Assembly (NCBI RefSeq): GCF_003172895.1
Contig: NZ_QGKL01000021.1
Location: forward strand, 62,001-126,000
DNA: 64,000 nucleotides
Origin: Leucothrix arctica
GTDB lineage: Bacteria > Pseudomonadota > Gammaproteobacteria > Thiotrichales > Thiotrichaceae
Direction of reading: 5' to 3'
Shown here: positions 47,007-57,013 of the stretch, one piece after another
Layout of the letters: each line of letters starts with the position of its first letter
Position numbering within the stretch: position 1 is the first letter of the stretch
Program-made: the position numbers and the translations under genes
The notes under the pieces: model-generated
The model's database searches: none
Told to the model about the DNA's origin: nothing
What the model saw: only the letters and a program-made list of their open reading frames with translations

Positions 47007-47945
47007 TTACTTTTTCTTCTTTCTCGCTCGCGGATGAGCCTTATCATACACCGATGCTAAGTGTTGATAATCCAAGTGAGTATACACTTGCGTGGAACTA
47101 ATATCGCTGTGACCTAAAAATTCTTGTACAGCACGTAGATCACCAGAAGACTGAAGCAAGTGAGATGCAAAACTGTGTCGTAGTTTATGAGGATGTACCG
47201 ATTGCGGAATACCCTGCTTCATTTGCCAATGGCTAATTCGCAATTGAATGTTACGGTGAGAGATAGCTTTGCCCTGCTTACTAAGAAACAAAGTATCTAG
47301 ACTAAGTCGGTTAACTAAACTTCTGTGCTGGAGGTATTCTTGTATAGCCACCATCGCTTTGCTGCCCACAGGAATTACTCGAGTTTTATTACCCTTACCC
47401 GTGACTCTAAGTAGCGCTTCATCCGCATTAATATCAGAGACCGCTATACCGGCCAGTTCAGCAAGTCGTAACCCAGAGCTATAGAACAACTCTAGAATAG
47501 CGCGATCACGAGCCGTAATAAAATCATCACCCTTAATATCTAAAAGTTGGCTAACCATTTCGATGTCTAAGGTTTGCGGCAAGGGTTTGTGTTCTTTGGG
47601 TGCGCGAATATCGATGGCAGGGTTTGAACTGAGACGCTTATGTTTTATCTGATAACGATAGAAGCTACGTAGTGAGGAAAGTTTGCGTTGAAGGCTTCGA
47701 GATTTCAAACCTTGTCTATGCAGCTTTGTAATCCACTGACGAACGACAAACTCAGTCACTTGGTTTAGATCAAGGCTATCTTTGTGCTCAGTAAGCCAGA
47801 GCTGGAATTGATCAAGATCGCGCTGATAGTTTTCACAGGTAAGGGGTGAGTAGCGACGCTCATAGCGCAGGTAGTCTAGGAACGCCGCTAAGTCAATTTT
47901 GTTAGTGTTCAAGGTGTTGGGAAATAGCCGTTGCAATAAGCTCAC
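47007..47945 (-). CDS. xerC: Tyrosine recombinase XerC
   Basis: With XerD, XerC resolves chromosome dimers at dif. The 312-residue sequence has an N-terminal SAM-like domain and the catalytic residues Arg (SGLRLAEL), Lys (GKGNKTRVIPV), HKLRH, LGHSD and Tyr (STQVYTHLD). The GTG start overlaps the DUF484 gene by 44 bp, so translation is coupled. It is the last gene of dapF-DUF484-xerC. The C-terminus ends in a run of lysines. Confidence 0.96.
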   Translation of the reverse strand: MSLLQRLFPNTLNTNKIDLAAFLDYLRYERRYSPLTCENYQRDLDQFQLWLTEHKDSLDLNQVTEFVVRQWITKLHRQGLKSRSLQRKLSSLRSFYRYQIKHKRLSSNPAIDIRAPKEHKPLPQTLDIEMVSQLLDIKGDDFITARDRAILELFYSSGLRLAELAGIAVSDINADEALLRVTGKGNKTRVIPVGSKAMVAIQEYLQHRSLVNRLSLDTLFLSKQGKAISHRNIQLRISHWQMKQGIPQSVHPHKLRHSFASHLLQSSGDLRAVQEFLGHSDISSTQVYTHLDYQHLASVYDKAHPRARKKKK

Positions 47946-48600
47946 CTAGGTGGTTTAAAAAGACAGTGCCCATACCCTTATTGAATCGCTCAGCTTCTGT
48001 ACTACCAAGTGCCAGTAAACCAATACTATGGTTACCCTGTAACGGAACCAAAGCAACGGACTCAATGCGAGAGCTATTCTCATCAAACAAGAAACTGAGT
48101 TGCTCTTCAGGACAAGTACCACAGACCGGCTTTAAGTTATCTAACAAACCGTGAAAAGCTTGCATGACTTCATGGTCACCCTTAACAAAGTGCAAACCAG
48201 GTAAATCATCTTCGTCTTTATCATGAAACAAACGGAATGAAACAAAGTCAGCGTTGAAATCGCTACGTAACACATCCTGAGATGTACTCAATAACATATC
48301 CAAACTATCAGCTCGAAGCAGTTCTAGCGTCAAGTGGTGTAGCTTTGTCATGATTTGTTCATTGGATCGAGCAGCGGTAATCAATGCATCCAGTTGTCCT
48401 TCAAGCTGCTTATTCTTAGAACGAAGTACTGACGTTTGGCGCTCTAGTAAAGACGTCGCACCTGTAATGCCCTGACTGACTTCTAAACTTTCTAACACGC
48501 TAGGATTGCGAATTAGAAAGTCTGGTGTATTCTTTAAAAATTCAATGACTTGATTATCTTCAATTGTATCTGGCTGTTCAGATTGAACGGTCTTGCTCAT
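47902..48600 (-). CDS. DUF484 family protein
   Basis: A 232-residue GAF-like protein that is always found between dapF and xerC in gammaproteobacteria. Features are NTPDFLIRNPSVLESLEV, a coiled coil (about 45-85) and the C-terminal GAF-like part with VALVPLQGNHSIGLLALGS. Its molecular function is not known. The ATG overlaps the dapF stop codon (ATGA). Confidence 0.93.
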   Translation of the reverse strand: MSKTVQSEQPDTIEDNQVIEFLKNTPDFLIRNPSVLESLEVSQGITGATSLLERQTSVLRSKNKQLEGQLDALITAARSNEQIMTKLHHLTLELLRADSLDMLLSTSQDVLRSDFNADFVSFRLFHDKDEDDLPGLHFVKGDHEVMQAFHGLLDNLKPVCGTCPEEQLSFLFDENSSRIESVALVPLQGNHSIGLLALGSTEAERFNKGMGTVFLNHLGELIATAISQHLEH

Positions 48601-49427
48601 ATTTTTATAGTTCCGTTAAATACGGTGGTTACAGGGCCAGTCATCATCACAGGAGATCCGATGCCAGCCCAGCTAATAGTTAGGTTACCTGCAGGGAGTA
48701 TAACAGTTACAGATTCATCTAATAAGCCTTGAAGAATGCCCGCAACAATCGCAGCACAAGCACCCGTACCACAGGCCATTGTTTCACCTGCACCGCGCTC
48801 ATATACTCGAAGACGAACGTTTGAACGGTCTATTATCTGCATAAATCCAGCATTCACCTGCTCAGGAAAAATAGGTGTGTTCTGAAAAGCCTTACCAATG
48901 ACTTTTACAGAAGCATCATCGACACTTTTAACAAGCATCACGGCATGAGGGTTACCCATCGAAACCGCAGAAAATGTGATTTCCTGATCCGCTAGCGTAT
49001 GGCGATATGTGGTTTGTTGTGAGTCAGCGATAAACGGGATGTCGGCAGGCTCAAGAACAGGCTGTCCCATATCAACAGTGACTTGGTCATTACCTTCAAG
49101 TGTAAGTACGATACGCCCACCAGCAGTCAGCACTGGTATTTCTGTCTTATCTGTTAAACCTTCATCAACCACGAAGCGAGCAAAGCAGCGAGCACCATTT
49201 CCACATTGCTGTACTTCACCACCATCTGAATTAAAAATACGATAGCGAAAGTCACAGTCATCAACTGGTGACGGTTCGACTACAAGTAATTGGTCGCAAC
49301 CAATTCCCATATTACGGTCAGCAAGGCACTTCACTGTTTCAGTATCTAGCGTGACTGATTGGCTAATAGCATTGATCATTACAAAGTCATTGCCGAGACC
49401 ATGCATTTTAGTAAATTTAATGTTCAT
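48597..49427 (-). CDS. dapF: Diaminopimelate epimerase
   Basis: Converts LL- to meso-diaminopimelate for lysine and peptidoglycan. The 276-residue sequence starts MNIKFTKMHGLGNDFV and carries both catalytic cysteine motifs, QQCGNGARCFARF and ETMACGTGACA. It is the first gene of dapF-DUF484-xerC. Confidence 0.98.
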   Translation of the reverse strand: MNIKFTKMHGLGNDFVMINAISQSVTLDTETVKCLADRNMGIGCDQLLVVEPSPVDDCDFRYRIFNSDGGEVQQCGNGARCFARFVVDEGLTDKTEIPVLTAGGRIVLTLEGNDQVTVDMGQPVLEPADIPFIADSQQTTYRHTLADQEITFSAVSMGNPHAVMLVKSVDDASVKVIGKAFQNTPIFPEQVNAGFMQIIDRSNVRLRVYERGAGETMACGTGACAAIVAGILQGLLDESVTVILPAGNLTISWAGIGSPVMMTGPVTTVFNGTIKI

Positions 49428-49587
49428 AACAGACTGTCTTCATTGTTCTAAAGGTACTTTTAAAAGGGAGTTTAACATTAAAGGGACTGACTTGAGATAT
49501 TCACAGAAAGCTTTGTTGTTGTCCTAAGTATTAAATAGCGGATATGTTAAAATCTACTTTGTTTGTTTAACTAAAAGAGAATTTATT

Positions 49588-49818
49588 GTGAGCGAATTTA
49601 ATCAAGAAGTTGATGCGACAGGTCTAAACTGCCCACTGCCTATCTTACGTTGTAAGAAAGCGATGAATGGATTGGAGTCAGGCAACGTGTTGAAAATCAC
49701 GGCAACTGACGGCGGCTCACCAAAAGATTTCGAAGCGTATTGCAAACAAACAGGTGATGAGCTTTTAAGTAGCATAGAAGAGAACAACAAGTTTATATTT
49801 ATGATCAAGAAAAAATAA
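49588..49818 (+). CDS. TusA family sulfurtransferase
   Basis: A 76-residue SirA/TusA-fold protein with the active-site motif NCPLPILRCKKA (Cys15) that carries persulfide sulfur. Members act in tRNA 2-thiolation, molybdenum cofactor synthesis or sulfur oxidation. The start is GTG, with AGAGA upstream. It is a single gene ahead of bioF. Confidence 0.93.
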   Translation: MSEFNQEVDATGLNCPLPILRCKKAMNGLESGNVLKITATDGGSPKDFEAYCKQTGDELLSSIEENNKFIFMIKKK

Positions 49819-49874
49819 GCGGTTATGAGTCTAAACATAGCTCGTTTTTTATCTGCATAACTTAGTCATAAAAC

Positions 49875-51071
49875 ATGAAAAGAACCCCATTAGTTATTGC
49901 TGAGTATTTGCAGCAGCAACAAGCAAAGCACCTGTATCGTAAACCTAGAATAACAACGTCTGCTCAACAGCCGGAGATGGTAGTTGATGGTGTGCCGTTA
50001 CTAACGTTTTGTAGTAATGACTATTTGGGTTTAGCCAACCACCCTGAACTGATTAAAGCCTTTCAATATGCGGCTAACCAATACGGTGTAGGAAGTGGTT
50101 CAGCGCATCTTGTCAGCGGCCATAATATTGAGCATCAGAAATTAGAAGAGAGTCTTGCTGAGTTTACAGGGCGAGAACGGGCATTGATGTTTTCAACAGG
50201 CTACATGGCAAACGTTGGTGCTATCGCAGCGTTTGCAGGTAAAGGTGAAACCATTTACCAAGATCGTTTAAACCATGCGTCATTGATTGATGGCGGCCGA
50301 TTGAGCGATGCAAAAATGTGGCGCTATCATCATAATGATATGCAGGACTTGGCAAGACGCATGAATAAAGGAGGCGATGATTGCAGTATGATCATTACTG
50401 ACGGTGTTTTTAGCATGGATGGTGACTGTGCAGATGCAGCAGCGCTAGCCAGATTAGCCAAACAACATAAAAGCTGGTTGATGGTCGACGATGCACATGG
50501 CTTTGGTTGCTTAGGTAAACAGGGTGGTGGTTTAGTTGAGGCCTTGGGCTTAAGCAGCGATGATGTTCCTTTATTGATGGCGACATTAGGAAAAGCCGTC
50601 GGAAGTAGTGGCGCATTTGTAGCAGGTGACCACGATGTCATTGAATACCTGATACAATCCGCTCGCAGTTATATATTTACAACAGCGATACCGCCTGCGG
50701 TGGCTGCTGCTAGTAGAAAAGGTCTTGAGCTTATTCAAACAGAGTCTTGGCGCAGAGAGAAGTTAGCAAAGAATATTCAGCAGTTTAAACAAGGTGCTGC
50801 TGGGCTGGGTTTACCGATGATGTCATCTGACACTGCGATTCAACCGATAATGGTTGGAAGTAGTGATGTAGCGATGCGGTATAGCCAACAGCTATTAACA
50901 CACGGGATTCTGGTTACTGCCATTCGTCCACCCACCGTTCCCAACGGTGAGGCAAGGTTACGAGTGACATTATCAGCAGCCCACACTGCATCACAAATAG
51001 AACAGTTACTTGTAGCCCTGGAGTCTCTCAATATGACTCAAAAGCCAGAGTACGCAATCAAGGAGAGATAG
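49875..51071 (+). CDS. bioF: 8-amino-7-oxononanoate synthase (BioF-like)
   Basis: A PLP alpha-oxoamine synthase of 398 residues that joins pimeloyl-ACP or -CoA to alanine in biotin synthesis. FCSNDYLGLANHPEL, GSAHLVSGH, DDAHGFGCLG and the PLP lysine in LMATLGKAVGSSG are all present. No other bio gene is adjacent, so a related role (for example 2-amino-3-ketobutyrate ligase type) is possible but less likely. fur follows 2 bp later. Confidence 0.92.
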   Translation: MKRTPLVIAEYLQQQQAKHLYRKPRITTSAQQPEMVVDGVPLLTFCSNDYLGLANHPELIKAFQYAANQYGVGSGSAHLVSGHNIEHQKLEESLAEFTGRERALMFSTGYMANVGAIAAFAGKGETIYQDRLNHASLIDGGRLSDAKMWRYHHNDMQDLARRMNKGGDDCSMIITDGVFSMDGDCADAAALARLAKQHKSWLMVDDAHGFGCLGKQGGGLVEALGLSSDDVPLLMATLGKAVGSSGAFVAGDHDVIEYLIQSARSYIFTTAIPPAVAAASRKGLELIQTESWRREKLAKNIQQFKQGAAGLGLPMMSSDTAIQPIMVGSSDVAMRYSQQLLTHGILVTAIRPPTVPNGEARLRVTLSAAHTASQIEQLLVALESLNMTQKPEYAIKER

Positions 51072-51073
51072 GA

Positions 51074-51481
51074 ATGGGAACTGAAGAAATTAAATTGGCA
51101 GGGCTAAAAGTCACGCTACCGCGTACGCGCATTCTACAAATATTAGAAACGAATAAAACACGTCACATGAGTGCGGAAGATGTCTACCGTGTACTGCTTG
51201 ATGATGACGCGAGTAGTATCGCATTAGCTACGGTTTATCGCGTACTGACACAGTTTGAAACAGCAGGTTTAGTGATTCGTCACAACTTTGAAGGTGGCCA
51301 AGCTGTTTTTGAATTAGACAATGGCGAGCACCATGACCACATGGTTTGTCTGAAATCTGGCAAGATAGTAGAGTTTCATGATGAAATTATCGAACAGCGT
51401 CAACGCGAAATTGCTAAAGAGCATGGTTTCGAGTTAGCTGATCATAGTTTGATTCTTTACGGCGAGTTCAAAGGTAAATAA
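51074..51481 (+). CDS. fur: Ferric uptake regulator Fur
   Basis: An iron-responsive repressor of 135 residues. The winged helix ([27 protein letters not shown]) and the metal-binding [16 protein letters not shown] segment are clear. The second cysteine of the E. coli CxxC zinc site is Ser (CLKS), so the structural zinc site is incomplete, as in some pseudomonad Fur proteins. It lies between bioF (2 bp) and ubiD (1-bp overlap). Confidence 0.95.
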   Translation: MGTEEIKLAGLKVTLPRTRILQILETNKTRHMSAEDVYRVLLDDDASSIALATVYRVLTQFETAGLVIRHNFEGGQAVFELDNGEHHDHMVCLKSGKIVEFHDEIIEQRQREIAKEHGFELADHSLILYGEFKGK

Positions 51482-52950
51482 TGAAGTACAAAGATCTGAG
51501 AGATTTTATTGAGCAATTAGAAGCTCAAGGCGAACTAAAGCGCATTACTGCTGAAGTTGATCCTTATCTGGAAATGACCGAAATCTCAGATCGTGTGCTA
51601 CGAGCAGGTGGTCCAGCCCTACTGTTCGAAAACCCTAAAGGCCATCAAACACCGGTGCTAACCAACTTGTTTGGAACGACTAAGCGTGTTGCGATGGGCA
51701 TGGGTGAAGATAGTGTTGAAGCTTTACGTGGTGTGGGCGAGTTACTCGCAATGCTCAAAGAGCCTGAGCCGCCGAAAGGTTTTCGTGATGCTCTCAGTCT
51801 CATTCCAAAGTACCGTAAGGTGCTAGATATGGCACCGAAAAAAATCAGCAATCCAGCCTGTCAGGCAGTGGTTGTTGAAGGCGATGCGGTTAATCTAAAT
51901 AAAATCCCAATTCAACACTGTTGGCCAGGTGATGCCGCACCGCTCATTACGTGGGGTTTGGTAATCACTAAAGGCCCTCACAAGAAGCGTCAAAATTTAG
52001 GGATCTACCGCCAACAAGTACTGAGCAAAAACCGTGTGATCATGCGATGGTTGTCACACCGCGGTGGCGCACTAGACTTCCGCGAGTGGCAGCAAGAACA
52101 TCCGGGCGAGCCATTCCCAATCTCAGTAGCACTAGGGGCTGACCCAGCCACTATATTAGGGGCTGTTACACCAGTACCTGACACGTTGTCGGAATATGCA
52201 TTTGCAGGACTGTTACGGGGTTCACGTACCGAGTTAGCCAAGTGTATTGGAAATGATTTACAAGTACCTGCATCAGCTGAGTTTGTATTAGAAGGTTATA
52301 TTTATCCCGATGATATGGCACCAGAAGGTCCATTTGGTGACCATACGGGTTATTACAACGAAGTTGATAGCTTTCCTGTATTTACCGTTGAGCGGATAAC
52401 TCACCGAAAAGACCCAATTTACCACAGCACGTATACCGGCCGTCCGCCGGATGAGCCAGCGATTCTTGGTGTTGCGCTAAATGAAGTGTTTGTACCTATT
52501 TTGCAGAAGCAATTTCCAGAGATTGTCGACTTCTACTTACCGCCAGAAGGTTGTTCTTACCGCATGGCCATTGTTAGTATGAAGAAACAATACCCTGGTC
52601 ATGCGAAGCGAGTGATGATGGGCGTTTGGTCATTTTTAAGACAGTTTATGTACACTAAATTCGTCATAGTGGTCGACGATGATATAAATACGCGTGATTG
52701 GCAGGATGTGATTTGGGCAATGACTACCCGAATGGATCCAGCCCGTGATACACTCTTGATAGAAAACACTCCAATCGATTATCTGGACTTTGCATCACCA
52801 GTATCTGGTTTGGGGTCAAAGATGGGGTTAGATGCTACAAACAAGTGGGAAGGTGAAACTACCCGCGAATGGGGCGAGCCTATTACCATGAAGGCCGATA
52901 TTAAAACCCGTATTGACGAGATATGGGCAGATCTAGGTCTTGATGAATAA
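51481..52950 (+). CDS. ubiD: 4-hydroxy-3-polyprenylbenzoate decarboxylase UbiD
   Basis: A prenylated-FMN-dependent decarboxylase of ubiquinone synthesis, 489 residues. Landmarks are the N-terminal [14 protein letters not shown], the central GIYRQQV region, [12 protein letters not shown] with the catalytic Glu, and the C-terminal LDATNKW. The prenyl-FMN maker UbiX is not in the window. The ATG overlaps the fur stop. Confidence 0.97.
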   Translation: MKYKDLRDFIEQLEAQGELKRITAEVDPYLEMTEISDRVLRAGGPALLFENPKGHQTPVLTNLFGTTKRVAMGMGEDSVEALRGVGELLAMLKEPEPPKGFRDALSLIPKYRKVLDMAPKKISNPACQAVVVEGDAVNLNKIPIQHCWPGDAAPLITWGLVITKGPHKKRQNLGIYRQQVLSKNRVIMRWLSHRGGALDFREWQQEHPGEPFPISVALGADPATILGAVTPVPDTLSEYAFAGLLRGSRTELAKCIGNDLQVPASAEFVLEGYIYPDDMAPEGPFGDHTGYYNEVDSFPVFTVERITHRKDPIYHSTYTGRPPDEPAILGVALNEVFVPILQKQFPEIVDFYLPPEGCSYRMAIVSMKKQYPGHAKRVMMGVWSFLRQFMYTKFVIVVDDDINTRDWQDVIWAMTTRMDPARDTLLIENTPIDYLDFASPVSGLGSKMGLDATNKWEGETTREWGEPITMKADIKTRIDEIWADLGLDE

Positions 52951-53004
52951 GGCAGTGGTTAGAAACACAATAAAAATAATAAAACCCGAAAAAGGGAATA
53001 CACA

Positions 53005-54456
53005 ATGAAATTTAGTAAGACGTTAAAGACATTAGTCTGCGCAGCACTAGTTATAATACCATTGGGGAGTGCGGCAGCAGCAGCGCCAATCTATCCAAAC
53101 TTACCACCTGAAATACAGCAATCATTGCGTGACAAAGGTATGTCTGCGTGGGGAATGAGTGCACATGTTCAGGCGATTGGCTCACCTAGACCGCTGATAT
53201 CACACAACGCTAAAATCGCAAGAAATCCAGCATCGGTGATGAAACTACTCACCTCTTATGTAGCACTTGGTGTGTTAGGACCAAACTACCGTTGGCCAAT
53301 TGAAATTTCCACAACAGGCACACTTCAAGCCGGTGTACTTTCTGGAAATGTTTATATCAAAGGTTATGGTGCGCCAGACTTTGATACAAAAGGTTTGCGT
53401 GAAATGTTGAGCCAGTTACGACGTAAAGGCATTCACACAATCCGTGGCCGTTTGATATTTGATGATACCTTCTTTAATGGACCTAAGATTGACCCAGGTG
53501 CATTTGACGGAAAGCCATACAATACTTATAACGCACAACCTGACGCTCTAATGTTTAATGAGCGACGTACTACCTTTGCTGCCTACCGTAAGGGCAACAA
53601 AATCAGTGTGACAACCGCTACTCCAGCACATAACCTACGTATTGTTAATCGTATCAAGCTTGCGAAGAAAACATGCCGTGTGAATACTAGCGTCAAGCGT
53701 GGTCAAGGTGATGCAGTTACTGTGACATTTACAGGTTACCTTGCAAGACGTTGCCGTAAACGTGGTTACACCATGGTCGTTACTGACCCTGCAAATACTA
53801 TGTACTCTGCGATCAACAAAATTTGGACTAAAGAATTAAAAGGCCGCATGGACACACAGTTTATGGTTGGCGCAACACCACCAGCTGCACGTCCAATACA
53901 CGTTCATTACTCAAAGACTTTAGCTCAGTTGTTACCAACGGTCGTTAAAGATAGTAATAATGTAATGGCTCGTCAGCTACTACGTTCGGTTGGCGCAAAA
54001 CGTTTTGGCGCACCCGCTACACCTAGAAAAGGTGCTGAAGCTGTTGATGATTACCTACGTAGTCAAGGTCTAGACTTTCCTGAGCTACGGATTGAAAATG
54101 GCTCTGGTTTAAGCCGCTACGCTCGTATTAGTACAGAAAATATCTCACGTCTACTTAGTAAGGCTTACTATGGTAAGCACCGCGATGTGTGGATGAGCTC
54201 AATGGCAATCGCAGGTGTTGACGGTACAATGAAAGGCCGTTTAAAGAAGTCAGCCGTTCGCGGTCGTGGTTTCTTTAAAACAGGTACATTACGTGACGTA
54301 CGCGGTATTGCAGGTTATGTAAATGCAGCGGATGGCCGTACTTATGTTGTATCTATTTTACACAATGATCCTGCTGCCCGTAGCCGTGGACGTAAAATTC
54401 ATGATAATTTTATTGAGTGGGTATTCTGGGGCAAGCAAATGGCCAAAGGCTATTAA
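53005..54456 (+). CDS. dacB: D-alanyl-D-alanine carboxypeptidase/endopeptidase (PBP4 family)
   Basis: A periplasmic peptidoglycan hydrolase of 483 residues. A signal peptide (about 1-27) is followed by the catalytic SxxK (ASVMK, Ser77 and Lys80), SxN (SNN) and KTG (FFKTGTLRDV) motifs. The domain between the SxxK and SxN motifs is of PBP4 type. It ends 36 bp before the three-gene ion-channel cassette on the same strand, so cell-wall cleavage and the channel may be linked; this is inference. Confidence 0.95.
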   Translation: MKFSKTLKTLVCAALVIIPLGSAAAAAPIYPNLPPEIQQSLRDKGMSAWGMSAHVQAIGSPRPLISHNAKIARNPASVMKLLTSYVALGVLGPNYRWPIEISTTGTLQAGVLSGNVYIKGYGAPDFDTKGLREMLSQLRRKGIHTIRGRLIFDDTFFNGPKIDPGAFDGKPYNTYNAQPDALMFNERRTTFAAYRKGNKISVTTATPAHNLRIVNRIKLAKKTCRVNTSVKRGQGDAVTVTFTGYLARRCRKRGYTMVVTDPANTMYSAINKIWTKELKGRMDTQFMVGATPPAARPIHVHYSKTLAQLLPTVVKDSNNVMARQLLRSVGAKRFGAPATPRKGAEAVDDYLRSQGLDFPELRIENGSGLSRYARISTENISRLLSKAYYGKHRDVWMSSMAIAGVDGTMKGRLKKSAVRGRGFFKTGTLRDVRGIAGYVNAADGRTYVVSILHNDPAARSRGRKIHDNFIEWVFWGKQMAKGY

Positions 54457-54492
54457 TTGACCCGTTTCGAATAATGCTAAGAGAATAATAAT

Positions 54493-55506
54493 GTGACAGA
54501 AAACACGGTATCCAAGGCAATGCCAAATGTTATTAGTGCGCGTCAATACCCCCTAGAGCAGGCGTTTACACAGCCCCTGCTTCTGGGCGCTATTATTGCG
54601 TTAGTTCCAGGTATATTGATCCAGATGTTCATCGATCCAGCAGATATGAACCGAGTGGCGAAGATACTGTTTGGTAACTGGATATCGCCACTGATTTTGT
54701 GGTTCTTCGTGAGCAGTCTCATGCATTTATGGATGAAGGCTGGCCGCTTAACCCGAGAGTGTAAGCAAACACAGCTTTTGTCTGAACGTGCATTACCGAG
54801 TGTACTCGCTGCATCTACCGGTGAAACACGTGGGCATGGTTTGTGGGCGGTTCTCCGTCAGCAAGTGACTCCTAAACAGGTTTCTAGCGACAATTTGTTA
54901 ATGAACCGTTTACAGCTTTTTCTCAGTCAATCTCATCCGAGTGATGAGATTGATGAAGCATTCGGTATCACCGAGCGTGAGTATATGCGTGGTTCATTCG
55001 CGCTTTCACGCTTTATGGTATGGGCTATTCCTATTTTGGGCTTCATTGGCACAGTATGGGGAATCAGTAATGGTATTGCGCATTTCTCTGATGCGATGAC
55101 ATCGACTAGTTCAGTGACGGATGTATCGTCAATGCTTAAAGACAACCTACCACTCGTGACCAATTCACTAGCGACAGCGTTTGATACAACTCTACTAGCA
55201 TTGTTGTTAAGCGTACCGTTGATGATGGTTATGATTTGGTTAGAGAAGCGTGAAGAAGCCTATCTGATTCAAATAGATCAGCAGTGGTTTCATGACATTA
55301 AGCCAAAACTCATTCAAACAGCAGGCATGGGTTTAGCGCACTCTGGCGATTCGTCAGATGGTACAAACATGGCACCTGTCCAGTCAGTTGCAAATGAAAT
55401 AAAAATGCTCAGCACCCAAGTGGGCGCGCTGCAAGAAACGATGGAAGATCTGTACGAAATGATTTTCGAATCACGACTAAGCGACTACAAGAAGCATGGC
55501 AAGTAG
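54493..55506 (+). CDS. MotA/TolQ/ExbB-type proton-channel protein, channel subunit of an unassigned system
   Basis: A 337-residue inner-membrane protein. Helices are predicted at about 28-47, 63-80, 174-193 and 227-250. The last two carry the family core, PILGFIGTVWGISNG and LATAFDTTLLALLLSVPLM. The C-terminus has a short helical tail (about 290-330). The first codon is GTG; the next in-frame ATG is ten codons in. The next gene overlaps by 11 bp. It does not look like the standard ExbB, TolQ or MotA, and no flagellar, Tol-Pal or TonB gene is near. Confidence 0.88.
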   Translation: MTENTVSKAMPNVISARQYPLEQAFTQPLLLGAIIALVPGILIQMFIDPADMNRVAKILFGNWISPLILWFFVSSLMHLWMKAGRLTRECKQTQLLSERALPSVLAASTGETRGHGLWAVLRQQVTPKQVSSDNLLMNRLQLFLSQSHPSDEIDEAFGITEREYMRGSFALSRFMVWAIPILGFIGTVWGISNGIAHFSDAMTSTSSVTDVSSMLKDNLPLVTNSLATAFDTTLLALLLSVPLMMVMIWLEKREEAYLIQIDQQWFHDIKPKLIQTAGMGLAHSGDSSDGTNMAPVQSVANEIKMLSTQVGALQETMEDLYEMIFESRLSDYKKHGK

Positions 55507-56110
55507 AGCGTCACGTTACGCCCGTTATCTACCTCAAGAAAAGTTAGAAATAAGCTTATTTCCATTCTTGAGCATCTTCCTGTGCGTGATGGGAGTGCTA
55601 TCGTTTATCAATATACTAAGCAGTGTATCAACACCGCAAAAAGTGCAGTTGACGATGGATTTGGAACAAGGTTATAAAGTGGCCTTTCAAATATTCACTC
55701 TGCCTGAAGGGATAATCGTCGCGCCTTCTATAAAGCGTTTAACCGACCTTCAGGGCGTAGTGGACGATGACTCAAAAGCAATACTGGCGATGATCATTTT
55801 GAGGCGTAAGATGATGATTGAGCAGTTAGCATTGGGTCAAACAGAAGCTAACTTTGGTGCCACATCACCTGACTCTGAAGATATTCGTTTATGGATGTAT
55901 GAGATTCGTCAGATAAACGAAATGGCGTTGCGAGCCAACTTCCTTTACGAAGAGTTTGTATTGTTTGGTGTGTACCCTAACGGTGGGCAAGCGTATCAAA
56001 AGGTGCGTGATGTCATGAACAGTTCGGGTGATGCTCAGAGTATTAGTGTCGGTCTTGAGCCTTTGGACTCGAATTGGTCCTTGAGTTTGCATAATCAGGA
56101 GGAGCCATGA
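55496..56110 (+). CDS. ExbD/TolR-like membrane protein lacking the conserved aspartate
   Basis: A 204-residue protein with one N-terminal membrane helix (about 20-41) and a periplasmic remainder. The segment LFPFLSIFLCVMGVL lines up with the ExbD/TolR pattern P-F/L-I/L-D, but the proton-carrying Asp is Ser26 here. The periplasmic part (about 50-200) is mostly helical and not recognised. Its start overlaps the channel gene by 11 bp and its end overlaps the next gene (ATGA), so all three are co-translated. It is probably a partner subunit rather than an independent protein. Confidence 0.75.
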   Translation: MASRASRYARYLPQEKLEISLFPFLSIFLCVMGVLSFINILSSVSTPQKVQLTMDLEQGYKVAFQIFTLPEGIIVAPSIKRLTDLQGVVDDDSKAILAMIILRRKMMIEQLALGQTEANFGATSPDSEDIRLWMYEIRQINEMALRANFLYEEFVLFGVYPNGGQAYQKVRDVMNSSGDAQSISVGLEPLDSNWSLSLHNQEEP

Positions 56111-56733
56111 AGAACCTGATTAACGTAGACTCATTGACAGACATCGTGTCCAATTCTGTTGGTATCTTGATTATCTTTGCCGTGATCAATCTGATTCATG
56201 ACAACAATAAGACCTATGAACTTGAGATCCCAATTGAACACCAAACCGATCTAAAGCCGGCTTACATCATTAGTAAGGATGATCGTCTTTTGGTCATGAA
56301 TACAGATGAAGTATTCGCAAGTGCAGCGCAACAAGCAAGTAACGGTGCTGCAGCCAATAAGCGTATATTCGATTTAAAGTACAAAGGACTCTATGCTCAA
56401 GTAGAAGATGAGCAGGGCATCGCGTTCCATGCGCGTGTGACAGATGACTGGCCTAAATTCACTGAGCTTGAAACTACCGGTAGTGAATTACAAAAACAGT
56501 TAAACAAGATCGACCCTAAAGAGTACTTCGCTTATTTTTTCGTCTACGATGAAACAAATTTAGGCAGTACTGCTGGTAGCGGCTACGAAAGTTTTCGTGT
56601 TGCCAGAAAGTACCTAAAGGCACGTCGAATCAAGTCAGGCTGGCAGCCTGTTAATGCTGAGTCCCCAGCCAGCATCTGTAGTTATAGCGATTGCCGTTAT
56701 CTACCGTCATTTCTCGCTTCTGAAGCGCCATAG
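56107..56733 (+). CDS. ExbD/TolR-like membrane protein with conserved aspartate
   Basis: A 208-residue protein with one helix right at the N-terminus, NVDSLTDIVSNSVGILIIFAV. Asp12, just before or within the helix, takes the place of the ExbD/TolR/MotB proton-relay Asp. A periplasmic domain of unknown fold follows, with a Cys-containing C-terminus (CSYSDCRYL) that may form a disulfide. An AGGAGG ribosome site ends 5 nt before the ATG. It shares its general plan, but not its sequence, with the gene before it. Confidence 0.75.
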   Translation: MKNLINVDSLTDIVSNSVGILIIFAVINLIHDNNKTYELEIPIEHQTDLKPAYIISKDDRLLVMNTDEVFASAAQQASNGAAANKRIFDLKYKGLYAQVEDEQGIAFHARVTDDWPKFTELETTGSELQKQLNKIDPKEYFAYFFVYDETNLGSTAGSGYESFRVARKYLKARRIKSGWQPVNAESPASICSYSDCRYLPSFLASEAP

Positions 56734-57013
56734 CCTTACAAAAACTTTGTGTTACTCCTTGCTTCTCAAGACGTAGCTAATATAACTATGTATTAGTTCT
56801 AATAGTGGTGTCTTTGGCTTATTCTTTTGTATGTTGATTTACTTTGTGTCATTATTATTAAGAACAAGCATGTTTGTTCTTACAAGTCATCGTAAGGCGA
56901 AATAATTAAAGACACGTTGGACTTCTTGGGTCACCCATTCCAGACAGTATTTTATTTATTTCTGTTTGAAATTTTTGGTGCTCACCTGAAAATTAACCGC
57001 AATTATTGAAGAG

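Noticed and set aside
54493-56733. Zorya anti-phage system
   Set aside because: ZorC and ZorD homologues are absent, and neither small protein has the OmpA-like peptidoglycan-binding domain of ZorB.
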